64,000 nucleotides of DNA. It comes from Leucaena leucocephala (taxonomy: Eukaryota; Streptophyta; Magnoliopsida; Fabales; Fabaceae). Each line of letters starts with the position of its first letter. The first letter of the stretch is position 1. The stretch spans positions 2,666,001-2,730,000 of the forward strand of contig CM073518.1 of NCBI GenBank assembly GCA_037074615.1, given 5' to 3'. Below, one piece after another: positions 26,326-40,105 of this stretch. Under the pieces are notes generated by a model. The model was not told where the DNA came from. It made no database searches and was given only the letters and a program-made list of their open reading frames with translations. Both the position numbers and the translations under genes were made by a program.

Positions 26326-26985
26326 CTATGAACCCAATCTGCTTAAGGCCTCTTGAGCCACAGTTGAATGGGGTTCCACCTTGAGAGCCTCCTCATAAGC
26401 CGTCCTGGCTTCCTCTTTCAGCTTCTTTGCCACGTAGCATTTCCCTAACAAACAAAAAGCTTTGACGTTTTTCGAATTCAGCTTTACCGACTCAACCAAA
26501 TCCGTCAGAGCCGAATCAACCCGGCCGCGTTCACTCATCGCCATTTTCAACTCAGCCCTCTTGAGAAGCGCGTCCCCTTTCTCTTCATCGGCGAGGGACT
26601 TCACGGCAAGCGGAGACAAAGCCATGTCGAGCGAGTCAAGAGCCGAAGTCCTAAAGCCTTGGAGATCAAGAGCCAAGGCTTTGAGAACGTAAGCGGCTGC
26701 ATCCTTGGGGTCAAGCGCGATGGCTTTCTCGGATTCGGCTAGGGCCTCGTTGGCCAATGAATTCGAAGCGGATCTAGTCTTGGAGGATCTAGCTCGCGCA
26801 AGGAGCTGAGCGCCTAGAACAAAGTGGCGCTTGGCTTGAATATCGGATCGGCTTCGGAGACGGAACTTGGTGAAGAGCTTCCTGGGAATGTCGTGCATAT
26901 GCAAGAACATGAACACCATGACCAGGATCAGAACAATTTGCAGCCCGAGATCGTGCCACATATATTCCTTTTCATTCTTGTCCAT
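26326..26985 (-). CDS. Membrane-anchored TPR protein, 219 aa
   Basis: Single-exon gene. Residues about 13-30 (LGLQIVLILVMVFMFLHM) form one hydrophobic segment near the N-terminus, probably a signal anchor. A basic stretch (RKLFTKFRLRSRSD) follows, then helical TPR-like repeats from about residue 50. The last unit (AFCLLGKCYVAKKLKEEART, then YEEALKVEP) matches the TPR pattern best, and an earlier unit contains ALAESEKAIALDPKDAAAYV. TPRs bind partner proteins, and the partner is unknown here. The start codon was chosen because it is the first ATG and the frame closes shortly upstream. The coding region is visibly more GC-rich than its surroundings. I recognise the general type (plant TPR-like superfamily) but not a named gene. 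Confidence 0.85.
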   Translation of the reverse strand: MDKNEKEYMWHDLGLQIVLILVMVFMFLHMHDIPRKLFTKFRLRSRSDIQAKRHFVLGAQLLARARSSKTRSASNSLANEALAESEKAIALDPKDAAAYVLKALALDLQGFRTSALDSLDMALSPLAVKSLADEEKGDALLKRAELKMAMSERGRVDSALTDLVESVKLNSKNVKAFCLLGKCYVAKKLKEEARTAYEEALKVEPHSTVAQEALSRLGS

Positions 26986-28112
26986 CGAATTTTCCTCCTG
27001 AAGGGGCTCGTCCGAAATCTATCTAGATGATCAGGGAAGATATCGGCGTATTGGTGATGCTGTGTATCAGTGCAGCACGAGGGAAGGGGAATGGATTTGT
27101 CGAGGATCGTTCCGCCCTTATAAGGTAGCCGTCAAGCAGCCATATTTGATTGGACTTTTTTCCTCGGAGTGATAGGACGCCATTTTCAGTTAAAAAAAAA
27201 TAAAAAATACCCAGTTAAAAACCTTAATAGTAATCTTTTTTAGGCCAACAAAAAATAACTTAATAAATTTGCTTTACTACATAAGTTTTCAACGTAGTAT
27301 TATATTTCAGGTCAAAAAATGGTGAAACATATTTATGCTTAAATTTCGTCTGAATATTAACGGGATTGATAAGAGTGATAAGCGGCTCGATATCGTTTAA
27401 ACGAGGTCTCGAGTTCGAGCCTTGGCGTATGCGAAAAATTCTCGTTGGGAGACTCACCTACTATAGTCAAGTACGCGACGCGGGTCGAATCTGTATGTAG
27501 TCGGGGTAAAATTTTGGTAAATAAGGGTAAAAATAATTAAAAAAGAATCTTCTGAATCTTCAAACGCAAACTCGTTAAATAAGAGAGTTTGACTTTTTAT
27601 AAAATGGTAGACTTTTTATTATGAGGAAGGAATCCCATATTAATCATATTTAAGAAATTGTAAAATATTTTTTGTATTACGCAAATTGCAAAGTAAATAG
27701 TTGTTTATAATTTATAATCAACTTTACAATTTGTTATTAGGAAATTTTTGTATAAACTTAGTTGACAAATTTTTTAATTAAATTATAAGCAATTAATGTA
27801 TACTTAATCAGAGAGAATATTTAATACGGATTATTACAAATATAGATGGTGAAAATATTATGATCTCAAGGGACCCATAAAAAAGGTGGAGACCATGAAC
27901 TTATCGATAGATACTATCTAGGAATCCAAAATCCCCCATAAAAGACTTCAATGGTTTTCCTTTAGCTTCCGAAAAGGAAAGAAGAACAAAATATCATACA
28001 GTTCAAAAACAGCCAAAAAGGTTGAGGTTCTACCGGACATATAAACTGAGTGCAAGGTTTGGATTACTTATTAAGTACAGCTATATCTAAGCGTAACATA
28101 TTTCATGATATA
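26986..28112. other. Intergenic between the TPR gene and the Raf-like kinase gene
   Basis: 5' flank of the TPR gene, a SINE copy (27373-27540), and AT-rich spacer forming the 3' flank of the kinase gene. Nothing else supportable. Confidence 0.5.
27373..27540 (+). mobile_element. tRNA-derived SINE-like element, copy 1
   Basis: About 165 bp that match 40106-40258 block for block: gagtgataag, then tatcgtttaa, a box-B-like gagttcgagcc (27411-27421), tatgc.gaaaa, then gcgggtcgaatct, and an A-rich end. The box-B-like word and the A-rich tail point to a tRNA-derived SINE. This copy keeps its CpGs (cgagttcgag), which copy 2 has lost, so it looks the younger of the two. Confidence 0.65.
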
Positions 28113-31100
28113 TTATGAGGGGTGGGCTGACGTCCCCCCCATTTTTATAACCTCAGCTGGAGACTTCAGCAGCTTCTTCAGCGAGTCCACTATGTTAGTG
28201 AAAGATGGTCGTTCATTAGGGTCACTGTGCATCAGAAACAAGAAACAAATCGTCGGGTCAGAAGAATTGAAGATGGATGCTGCTTCCAAATGATGTTAGC
28301 CCATGAGGCAAATGGACACGTAATCTTTCAAAGATATTGAGAACTGCTAAAGAAATATACATAATTAGCACTTACTCAGCCCAACAAGATTCCATGAGAG
28401 AGCTAAGAGCTGGGGAGATGTTTGGAGGGATAACAAGCCTCCTATTTTGGAAAGCAACAGCTCCAACCACCTGAGAGTTCACATGACAACGATTATTTTA
28501 ATATAATCCCCTTATAAACTTTCAAGACTTCATTGCCCCAAGCATTTAGTTGAAAAGTAGAAATTCACACGCATGCAAACTTCCCCACTTATATCCTTGA
28601 AAATAAACAATTCCTTGCAAATGAGACCTACAGATGCATGAACTCACACATTGAGTAAATAATTGATTTCGCTAAATAGATTTGATCACCTGGGCAGGGC
28701 TAAGACCACTCCACGGTTGTTGCATGGTCACAAGTTCCCACAAGACGACTCCAAAACTATAAACATCAGACTTCTCATTTGAAGGTTCTCCACGAAGGAA
28801 TTCAGGAGCCATCCACTCGGGCTGAAAATAAAATCAAGAGAGTTACGCTCTTGTTGAGGGACTGTGAAGCAAAAGTTCAGCCTGCAAAATATTGATAGAA
28901 TCACAACTTTCAATGTTGAAACGAATTCGAGGCTATATATAATGATGGAAACGTTGATAGGTTACTGGCTAAGTCCGATTATATTAATAAACACAGGAAG
29001 AATGCAGTCTAAATTTGCTCTCCTAAGGCCTAACTGGAAATATGCACACGGATTATCCTTCCTCCACACAGGATACTGAAGCGATATCAATTGACAGCTA
29101 TACACCTAATCTCAATGTTGATCAATCATTCAGCTTAAACATGATTGTTTTGCCTTATGCATTCATTGATCTTAATTCTCAACAACATCTTGTATGGGAA
29201 GGAAAAGGCTAATAATATCACTGTAGCTGTCAGTACACTTAAATCATGATGCCCTTGTGTTGTTTGTATAAAAAACTAGTTAAACACATTCTTTACTTGA
29301 AACTATGGAGTTCTCAAATGATTTTCCCCACATCTGTGGATCGATTTAGAAGTAACCATTATTCCCATTCACAAGCATAGAGCAAGACTTACTGTTCCAG
29401 CAACAGATTTTGATGATACGAAAGTGTTGGCCTTGAATCTTGACAATCCAAAATCGCACACCTGAGCATGAAAAGCTAAAAGAAATCATCGACTTGCACA
29501 AGATTGCAGAAATTCTTCATAGATGAACTGCTCAATCAATTTCAGTTTACCTTTACGGTCCAATTTCTGTCCACTAACAAGTTTGGGGATTTGAGATCCC
29601 AGTGCAAAACTGGAGGGTTAAGGCAGTGGAGATAATTGATCCCTTTAGCCTGTGATCGGAAAATATTATATATATACAGTCTACAAAATAATTTATGAAT
29701 AATAACAAACTATATAACACTATTTGATACAAACCACATCTAAAGCCATCCGCAGTTTTCTCCTTTGATCCAGATTTTCGCCAGTAGTGGGTCTATGAAT
29801 CAGGCGGTATAAACTACCCCTGTACCATATGTACAAGGAAACAGTAATAGTAATAAATTTATATCTTTATGCAACAAACTTTAAAATAATGGCTTGCTAC
29901 GCGAGAATTCGTATGTTTTACCTAGGCAAATATTCTGTCACTATGGAAAGATGAGGGCGTTTTGTAACTGCACCCATGAAGAGCACCACATTTGGATGGC
30001 GTACGCGCTTCATTATTGCAACCTAAAATGGACGTAAATAACTACTTGAGTTTTAACTGGTTCCTTTTTGACCTTTAATATAGAAAGGAACAAAGAAAAC
30101 CAAACAAAAGTAGAACAAAGCAACAAGAATGAAGTGGGAAAATGAAGAGGTTAATTAGGTAAAAAATGATTGGTAGTAGCATGATGTCTTCTGGTAAAAC
30201 ATGAAACAAACACAAGTAAAAAGGAGTTTTTATAGTATGCCTATTTGCGAACAGCCACCATGTACTCTGAATCTAGATAATAGACCGTTGTGCTAAGCAC
30301 TTTGAAAGCATACCTCTTCATCCACCGTTCATTAGATAATTATATGGAAATTTGGGAAAGAAATGTGTCTAACCTGAACCAAACTTGTCTGAGACAAACA
30401 ACAGCTATATGTGGCTACCTAAGAGGCTAGGACATATATGTCTAATCTGATTTATGAATGCATACCTCTCTCAGAAATTCTTTCAATTGATCATCACGGA
30501 AATCTTGGACTGATAGAACTTTGACTGCAACATCCTGCATTTTAAATACAATGGATCAGTTGATCATGAGCAAAGTAATTGTATATATAGCCTGTAGGTT
30601 GATGCACATCTTATTGCTGGCCCTCCCTAAGGTATTTAGGGAACCAATTAAAATTGTTCAGTTACCGATCTACTCCTCAATCAGCAACATGCAGTACCCA
30701 GAAGTTCATTTAATTCAATGAATCCATCGCATTCCCTTTATATCATCAACTGAAAATGTCTGAAAGAAGTACATTTGAATACTTACTGATCCATGCCATT
30801 CACTGCGGTACACTGTCCCAAATGAACCTGCAGAGGAAAGAATAGTGGCATCACAGAGCCAGCTACAAGGGAAATATGTCGAAATATGTTTGTTTGGTGG
30901 ATCCAGTAAAAAAAAGTAAGCAAAAAAGTTACCGGCACCAACACGCTCTTTGATCCGTAAATCATCCCATGATATCTCAAGCCAGTCCATTGCAAGTGAT
31001 GGTTCAAGATTCAAGTATCTTGGAATATCCTTATTAGAAGGAAAGAAGCCCTGGTTTTCAAGTCCACTGTCTACCTTCTCCGGTTCTGACTGGTTTGAAG

Positions 31101-34100
31101 AGCTCAATATAGATTTTTCCAAAGAACTTTTCTCGTTGTTGGAAGTTTCTTGTACTACAACTGGATCTTCACCAAGCCTGGGATATTCATGTAATGATGC
31201 CTCAACCGGCGGATGAAGGGCTTCAGAAACACCTTCCCAGATGGAAGGCAAAATTGAACCTAGAACTGCACCTTCCTCAGTATTCCTTTTTAAGCCAAAA
31301 GGAACCAAAGGAGGAGGTTCTGTTCCTTTTGAAGTTTGATAAACTGACGTGTAAATGGAGCCCGTAGGGTTTATTAGTAAATCAGCTTCACTAACTTGCT
31401 GATCGTTCTGTCCCCAGCCTGCTAGAGATGAATAATAGCTAAGAAAAACTTTAAACTAAAAATCCTCTACGTGAATTGGGGGCGGAGAGAAGAGAAGAAA
31501 AAATAAAAAACGCAAGATACCTGAATATAAACGACTGTCAGTAACGACAAAACTATGATTGGGACTTATAGATTGAGAACATGCTGCAACGTCCAGACAG
31601 GGTGATTGGGATTCCTTTAAATGAGAAATTTGAAATGGGGAAGGCATGGAGGAGGCATATGCTCCATTGATAGAGGAATCTGGTCCATGGACATTTCCTG
31701 GCTCCCCAATTAGGTCAACTACATATTCCCTGTGTTCAGAACTATGTTAGAGAATAAGGCACCCGTAAAAGAAAATATGAAACTAATTGACAGGAGCATG
31801 ACAAACCGATCTACAACAGACTATATATTCGACAATCGGCAGTATATGAGCAGCACAAATATCATGTAATGGTATCAAACTTTATTGTTCAAGCTGCCCT
31901 TCTAATTAAACGACTTGTTGAGGATCAAATGAAAAATCTGGTATCAAAACTTGGAAGCAATGCATGAAAATTATGGTTGACAGAGTACACAACAAGGCAG
32001 AAAATGAGAACTGTCAGGACAGCTATATTGCACTAACCTAGAGAACTGCTTGTTATCTTTAATCTTGACAAGGCAAGAGGATCGATAGTCAGCAGCACAA
32101 TACTTGCAACCTCGGGCAATACGACATGGCAAACCTATGTAATCTGCCAACCTCTGCAGGTGCAGAACAAATATCAGGGATAACTGATGAGCAATAAGAA
32201 GCTATTCAAGAAACAGTGCTAGCTTCTCATAATAAATTAACTTGAAGGACAATCAAGCGATAACATATGAAACAGAGAGGAAGGAGCAAATTAATTTAGG
32301 TATCTACCTGAGAACAAGATATAAAAAGGCAGGGTGGGGAGGATTTGGAGTCACAAATTGAATTTTTTTTTTATAATTAATTGCTTAACAACTGAAGCTG
32401 AGTCCACAGCCCCAAAAAAAGACAAAGGAAGAAAGAAAGGAAATGGAAGAAGATATAATTGATAGGTATGAATGTGTTCATGGCTCATGCGTCACAAATA
32501 TGACTGTTGTGTCCAAGCTCCCACAATAAATGCCAATGACAGGAACAGAAATCGCATCTCATTAACAAAAAATTGCTAAAAAGAAGGGATGCACAAACAG
32601 GGTTAAAGCTAAAAGGAGGTAGTGTCTAAATCGCCAATATACATCATCAATATAGAAAAGTTTTCATATAAGTTGTTCAGGTGTCATGTAATTACTAGCA
32701 AACTGCTAAAGGAAAACTTCACAGCAAATTTTGTCATCAGCCAAAGAAGAAAAAATGGAACAGATTCCATAAAGGCAAATAGCTCGCAGCATCTTTCTAA
32801 CTGTAGAAATTCGGAGCAAATATTTAATCTTAATGTAATTAATAAGGATTTAAGTCGTTATGGGAGCAAATTCGTCACCTTGAAAAGAATTGCTCGATGC
32901 CTACAAAGTCCAGAAGATACGCTGCCGATAGGAAGCACAACACACTTGTGAAATTTCCTCAATCTCTTACTAACCAACTTCCAGTGCCCGTGGAGATCAC
33001 CTTGTTCTGCCGGAAAAGTACCCCTTCATATATACATATTAACCCAAAAAGAGTCAAAACCTAAAGAATCCAACAAGCTTCAAGCAGTACGGAAAAATGA
33101 TTTGATTTGTTTACTTACCCCATATATATGGCAACAAGCTTTCCTAGCTTTTCCACCAACACCAAGGTGTTCTCTGACGCACAATACAATTCTTGTGCTT
33201 TATCCTGAAGTTGCTTTAGTCTGGAATCCTCATGGATATCGACAAGAACCACCTCCATAGATGTATCACTAGGTTCAACTGCTCTAAGCGCTAAGAGAGA
33301 TGGGAGCCGCCTTCCCTCCTCCTCATTATTGCACATTACCCACAAATATGGATTTATCCCCAGAATGTTATAGAAACCATCCGTTATCTTGTCAGAGTAT
33401 GATAAACAGCCGCTTACCTGAGAATAATACTTCAACAGACTTAGTTAACCTTCAACTCAAAAAAATAAACTTGGTTAAACTGAACAAACAATGTCCAGAA
33501 TCTTCCGCTTTATGCAATATGCGGGGACATAAATATTTCTATAACCATTTTTAGTGGTGGAGAAAAGTGAGTTTCATGATCGTACCCATAAACGATAAGA
33601 AACGGATTCGGCATCCCAAGTTTCGTTTTCAGTGCCCAGAGTAAGCGAAGGCTCATTAGCAATACTTGCTAGACCAGTGAGCCTCTTGGCCAACGTAACT
33701 TGCAGGCGGTAGCTCTCTTGGGACTTCTGCGCCATCTTATCTTTACTCTCTTTTTCATCTTCCTCTTGCTTCCTCGACGAGGTGAAAATCGACGACGTCG
33801 TCTCCTCCGACGTTGTCCCCGAGAACAAGCTCGCAGCATAGCTACTCCCATTACTGGACAACCTTGGTAACGACACCTGCCGATCAAAGCTCTGGTCAAT
33901 GGCAGAATTCTTCACTGTCTCCGGTGGGGGAGGAGGCGGCTCCGACTCCGGTGGAAGCAGAAGCTCGCGTTCTTCCTCGCTGGATAACCTGTGAGAGTAC
34001 GCTTTCACGTGACCCGATCTTCCCCCCTTTTTCTCTATCGACCAATTGCAGATATCAGCAACTTGCTTGTGTTTAGTCCGAAGCTTGCCTCCTCCCGTGA

Positions 34101-34329
34101 AAAGATCGGATACAGCTGAGTGTTTACTTGGCGCATAAATGACATCGTTTTTTATGGGAGTAGTTGATAGTGACGGCTTTTTTTTATCGTCACATTCAGC
34201 GCCAAAGTTTCCCGATTTGATGGAGTCGAAGATCTTCTTCTTCTCGTGATCTAAGAGCTGTTGGGAAGATTCATCCGACCTACGGTCCGGGAATTGCCTC
34301 GGGAAAATGTAAGTCGCTCTGTGAGGCAT
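28113..34329 (-). CDS. CTR1-related Raf-like protein kinase with EDR1 domain; apparent 3' frameshift
   Basis: Raf-like MAPKKK-type kinase of the CTR1/EDR1 clade. Exons from the 5' end: 33586-34329, 33119-33417, 32879-33023, 32038-32153, 31521-31729, 30933-31421, 30787-30827, 30466-30534, 29922-30022, 29735-29819, 29551-29649, 29393-29461, 28690-28821, 28375-28470, 28113-28224. Residues 1-225 are low-complexity. Residues about 225-440 form the EDR1 regulatory domain (CLSYSDKITDGFYNILG, GLCRHRAILFK, LPCRIARGCKYC). The kinase domain runs from about 655: glycine loop GAGSFGTV, lysine 686 in VAVK, DFG at 802-804, and GTPEWMAPE. The catalytic loop reads HWDLKSPN (782-789) instead of HRD. At 28379-28382 a run of four C puts TGA in frame at the end of exon 14, giving 897 aa. 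The family's terminal kinase segment (ERPSF and onward) lies in exon 15 in another frame. Either a sequence error or a real truncation is possible. Confidence 0.88.
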
Positions 34330-36999
34330 TTTTTATGACGAGAGTCTCTTCGAGATGATTGATCAACCACCCGCCAACACGACCCTACTGCCACCGTGCA
34401 CGCACGGACGTGCAAACTATTTTCCCTCGCCGTCGCCGTTTTTCTCGTCGTTCTTACTAAACCCAGATGAATTCTCTTCACCCTTTAGCAGTGATCGACT
34501 GAGTTCGATAACTGGAGAGAAGAAAATAATGCAAATATCCTACATGAACTATACCATTTTGGAAAGAAACCTCAAACCCTTCAAAGTATAGTAGATTTCT
34601 CGATGAATTCAAATAATCTAGTAGGCCGAAACGATTTCAAGCATCCAAACACAATGCTTCATGTATATCTGCAACTAATACATGAAAGCGCAATATATAC
34701 CAATCAAACAACCCACCACTACTCGCTGGCCTGAGACTTTCAAGGCGGTGGATACAAGGAAAAGGGAAAAACAGGATGGAAAAGCAAGTTTCAGAGTATG
34801 CAAGGTTCTCTCTGAGATTTGGTTGGTTGCTAGTGACGTTGTATATTTTAAGCAGAAGATTTGCTAGAGATGGGTGGTAGAACCCGCAACCGCAATTTGG
34901 AAGGAATCAATAAAATATAATAAATATACACGTAAATGTTACGACTAAGGTTCACGACACATAAGCGCCGTGATGCGCAGTGCGCATAGTGCGTGCGTGT
35001 ATATATAGATATATATATACATAAAACATGCCACTATTCATAAAATAGAATAAATAATGTTGATTGATGGCCAAAGAGAGGATAAGTAATGTTGATCTCA
35101 TATTTCATAATTCATATGTACCCATAACCCCATTTCAAACTTGAGTATGTAAGATTCTTGTTGGGGAAAAATAATATATATATATATATATATAACTTTA
35201 GAATTCACAGTTGTTATATTTGGAACAGTGTGTGCAGTAAATACAAATAAATAGATAAGTATATTACAACATAAAATGTAAATTTTGTTCATAATATAAT
35301 TATGTTATTTTATATGTCGTTTTCTTTATCTAAATAAATGTTATGATTGCGTGGGTATGAAAATTTTAATTTGGTCTTGTAGGGATCATGTATGCGTGTC
35401 GAGAAGAAAGGAGATGGTCTAAGATTTTAGTATATTTTAATTTAATTGAATTTAACTAAAGTAATTATATATAGACACGAAATTTGAGATTAACTTCATT
35501 ACATGTCTGCACTAGAAAAAATGGGCTTTTATTTTTGTCCTTGTACAAAAATAAATTATATTATTGAATAGTTAATAATGTAATAAATACTATAGATTTA
35601 CTTTTTATTAATAAATAGTCCCGGAATGAAGTTTATACATTTAATAAATATTTGATTAAATAAACAATAAAATTAACTTATATAATCATATATCATCTTC
35701 TTATATTATATTTACATTTTCGTGCGTGTATATAACTCCCTCAATTTGTAAACTATATATATAAATGTTTTAAGTTTAGTATGTATACACACACGTAAAT
35801 AATCATTAATGAACACATTAGTGGGAGTTATTTATATAAATATTATGAGTTTATGGACTGTAAAGTTTTAAAATTTAAAAAAATTATTCAACATGAAAAT
35901 TGAGGAGAGTTATATATAATTTCACCAACGTTTAAAAAAAATTAAAGAAGATTTAAGATAAGCTTGCCCCCTGGTTGTTGGCAACGGGATGGAGTGACGA
36001 TAACCCCAGTGTGATAATTTCGCGTTCTCATTTTCAGTTCGTTGACGTTGTTTTCAACGCCCTGTGATCTTCCCAAAAAAAAAAATTGCATGTGAGCATT
36101 GAATTTTGATTTCCATTTTGACATTGCTTCTTCTAGCATGTGCTTTAAAGGCCGTTTCTTCCCCCGTTACCTTTTGGGTTGAGATTTTTTTTGTTTAAAC
36201 TTTGTTTTTATTGGTTCTCCCTCACTTGGTTTGCGTGATCCTTTCTATTCATATCTCGACTCGGTACGTAACTACGTATCTTCATTTTTCTAAAACCCAA
36301 ACCGATTTGCTTTATTTTCATTTTTATATCTCTGAATTTATAAAATTCCTTTTATACATAAAAAGTACACTTTTTCTAATTAATTAAGTCGTTAGTGTTG
36401 TGTATACTTATTAATTGCTTATAAAAAAATTAATTATGAATAGCCATGGCATTTTTCTTATTTTATATTAAATATGAGATCTAATTAGAAAGTTAAATTT
36501 AGTCATAAATATAAGATATAATTTATATATATATATATATATCAATTTTTTTAAATTACTCGTATTAATATTTTTTTAATAATAATTAAGTAAGAGAATG
36601 AAATACGTGATCAAGGAAGATAATTTATGTGCTTTAAAATAAATATCATATTAGCTAACTTAACTAAATTTTTTAATCTAATCAAATTAATTAAATTTAT
36701 CATATATTAAAAATCAGATGAGTACTAAATAGCAATACATATATAATACTCTTCCAGTCTGTAATATAAGATATATGCAAATGCAACTTAGATCCTTTTT
36801 TAACACCTTGTGAATGAAAAATAACAACTATAAATCAATGATAATTGATTAATATTGGAAAATGATAAATCCAAAACGATGAGAACAAATGTGTACTCTG
36901 CAATGAATGATAAATATGAGAAGGAAACCAATAAACACTCCACATATATATGACAAACATGGGAAAAAAAGAAAGCCCTACAAATGAGTGCCGTAGGCG

Positions 37000-37512
37000 T
37001 GTTTGGAAATGCAAAAATCGCGATTTTAAAATGACTTATGGCTTAAATTTTGGTTTAAAAAAATTTTAAAATAAACAGCTATATTTATTCAAACGGTCTT
37101 CTAGACCAAACTATGGTTTCAGATAAGTTTGTCAAAGTAACTTTTGGAACAGTAAACCACTTTTTAACTACTCAATTAATATTTTACCCCTATTTTTTCT
37201 TACACCATCTCTCTCCTCTATATTTTCCACCATCTCTCCTCTCTCCTCTATCTTTTCTACTATCTCTTATATCTCCTCTATCGTTTCTACCATCTCTCCT
37301 CTCTCCTCTCTCTTCTATCTTTTTACCCTCTCTCCTCTCTCATCTTTCATACATACCCTTTTTAGTAATTTTCCAATAACAAAATCCCTTTTTGTAACAA
37401 CTATCCAAACACTCATTTATCTAGAACCACTTTTTTCCATAATCTCTTATCTAAAAATCATTTTCTATAAGCTGTCCATAAACCCCTTTTTAAAATCTTA
37501 TCCAAACATACA
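37000..37512 (+). repeat. CT-rich dispersed repeat family, copy 3
   Basis: Best preserved copy, about 510 bp. It opens with gtgtttggaaatgc and closes with cttatccaaacatacac, so the ends carry an imperfect inverted repeat (TGTTTGGA). The interior has accaaactatggtttca, aacagtaaacc, a long ctctcctctct tract (about 37208-37345), ataagctgtccataaac. This suggests a non-autonomous TIR (MITE) origin for the family. Confidence 0.75.
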
Positions 37513-39718
37513 CATAATAAAATTTGGGAAATCTCTTTTCAGATAGCATTGGCTGTAATTGTCATTGAATTATTATCATTATCATATCTCAAGGCTATAC
37601 GCACTCTTCATTCTTGATAGAGCAGCAGGGCAGTAAATATCCGTATGTGTATAGTGCACTCAGAAGACAATTTCATGCATTATATACAATAGTTATCATT
37701 GGCTCTCATTATTTAATTATTAAATGCTGTGATTTAAAACTCTTATAAAAATTTAGGGTTTTTATTATTATATTAATATCTAATATCTAATGAGACATCA
37801 AGCCTCTTTTGCCATATTTTTGTGGTTACAAATTGTGATCAGAAATTTGAATCGTTGGTCATTTGTGTGATTGTTGATCATGCAGAAATAATCTACAACC
37901 AAAATCTCAATTTTTGTATTTTAACGACGAATGTCAAATTTAATTGGATATTTGATGAGGAATCAATGAAGTATCCATTCATCGTCAAATTTAGTGAGAA
38001 ATACATTTTCTCACTATTTTTTTTTTGTTTGCCAAATAAGAGAGATCTTCAAAATAATTTAGCCTAAGGTGACTTATCTGGCTAGTCTTGTTGTAGATTA
38101 AGTTACTAGCCCACCCAACTTAATTTATTCTCAATGTTTCTAATTAATAATATTTGTAACAGATAGATAATTAGTCATTCACAATGTGATTAATAAATAT
38201 ATAAATTTTTATTGCAAAAAATATTTATATTTAATGTAAAATAATATTTTAAATATAATTATTTATAATAAGAGAGTATTTGTATATACAAATACAATAC
38301 TTGCATTGTTGCACACATGCAGAGTCACCTTTTTCAACAAACTTTCACCTGAATTACTGTTCTCTCACGGGACTTTCTAGTTGTATTTATACCATGTCGT
38401 TGCTTGAAAACGACGGCGTCTCCAAAAGTCGGTCTTCGCGGGCAACCATTAAAATGTTCGTATTAATTGGCCGGTCTATCATCTTGATCCAATGTATGAA
38501 GCCACGCCCTCGCACACTTTTTGTTTTCCCCATTAAATTAAGAAAGGAAGGTGCTCGATGCTAGCAAAATCGAAGTCCAATCAGCATAAAGGCGTGGTAA
38601 TTATTGGGGGAGTAAGTGAATTAACTATCACTAAAATACTTCCGATTTGTTATTCGTTGTCTTGACTTTGCTTGAGCGTCCATAAAGACAAATAAATAAA
38701 GTTAAATTTGTACGATTCAATATATATTTTTAATACTATGTAATTATCTAGGGCACTGGCTACTGAAGGAGTTCATAATTTAATATTATAAATAAAGAAG
38801 CCAGAATCACATGCAGGAACTGGCTTTTGGAGACAATGGAGAATGCTCCAAGGGATATTCTATATAAAGAAATGACACATCCAATGAGGAATGTGGGGAC
38901 TTGGATTAGTTCTCTTTTTCTGGGCCAGTAAGGACTTGCATTAGATCTCGGTCCATGTAAATTCGCAAGATTTTATTTATTTTAAATAAAGTTGTTCAAA
39001 TCTCACCCACTTTCTTGAAAATATAAATCATCCGTTACATTTTGCATTATTGTGTTAACATAGGCGACTAAGTATATGTAATTTGATTAGATATATGTAA
39101 TCTTATATTTTAAAATGAAGAGAGTATTTTTAAGATTTAAATCTATAATTTTTAAATTATATACTAATAGCTTTGTCTTTGTACTAAGACTCAAATTTGG
39201 TTGAGTCAACCCCATAATGTCATCGTTGACCATTTTAGTATAATGGGGGTGGATGGTATATAGCAAAAGTTTTGTGGTACGTTAATGCAAAATATCACTC
39301 CCCTTCACCCAAAATTCGAGTTTCACTGTATACTCATTGATGCCACGTGGGCCACCTCGATTACTTCCATGTAATTGTGCATATCAACGTTACACGTGTG
39401 AAAATCATACACATGGCATATGCACAGCTAGTGTAGACTTTTACGTTCTTCCATATCCTCCGTCATTATAGTGACGTTTGAGCACCCTCAGAATAGTTAC
39501 TTTTGTATTTTATAGGATAAAACTCTTTTTATATATTTATCTTGTAGAGTATAAAATTACTTAAAAAAATAACCTAATCAAAACTCAAACCACGTACACG
39601 AAGCCTTGTCAGTGGGATTGGTTGTCTCTTTCCAAATCAATACAAACTCAAATGTTAATGTATAGTTGCGTGATACTATTTTGATAATGTTAATATTATT
39701 ATTGTCTTGTTACTGATA

Positions 39719-40007
39719 CTCCCTCCCTTCTTATTTAAGATACATATTTAACTAATTCATGCAAACCAATAAGCTTAATTAAAATTAGTTGGTGTTTTTA
39801 AAATCAGCCAATATTTCAAAAAAGAATACTCTCCATTTATTTCTCAATCATGATCACTTAACGATGTCCATATTAATAACACTGTTGGAAAAATATGAGC
39901 TGTTTAATAATTTTTTTATAATAGATTATAAATTAAGAATATTTAAAACTTTTACAAATTGACTTATAAGTAAAAACAAAATACTGTAAGAAAAAATACC
40001 GAGGGAG
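39719..40007. mobile_element. Stowaway-like MITE (Tc1/mariner type) with TA target duplication
   Basis: 289 bp with ends CTCCCTCCCTTCTTATTTAA (left) and complementary GAGGGAG preceded by aagaaaaaatacc (right). TA flanks both sides (39717-39718 and 40008-40009). The CTCCCTCC terminus and TA duplication are diagnostic of plant Stowaway elements. AT-rich interior, no coding capacity. Confidence 0.85.
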
Positions 40008-40105
40008 TATTTTTCCCCCTTCTTAAAACATACCCCGTTGGGCCATATGACGGCAACGACAATACTTGAATAAGAAACGGACAATTTTATCAACAAGAGT
40101 TATAT

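Noticed and set aside
27373..27540. Possible tRNA gene because of the box-B-like word
   Set aside because: No cloverleaf can be drawn, and a second diverged copy with an A-rich tail exists, so a SINE is the better reading.
33669..33899. Arginine-rich minus-strand frame
   Set aside because: It is the kinase exon 1 read in another frame; the arginines come from the proline codons of the real protein.
36745..36800. ctcttccagtctgtaatata word like a Stowaway end
   Set aside because: No matching opposite end or TA-flanked partner found nearby.
38280..38564. 94-codon plus-strand frame in the large intergenic region
   Set aside because: No family-like pattern, no splice context, AT-rich surroundings; consistent with chance.
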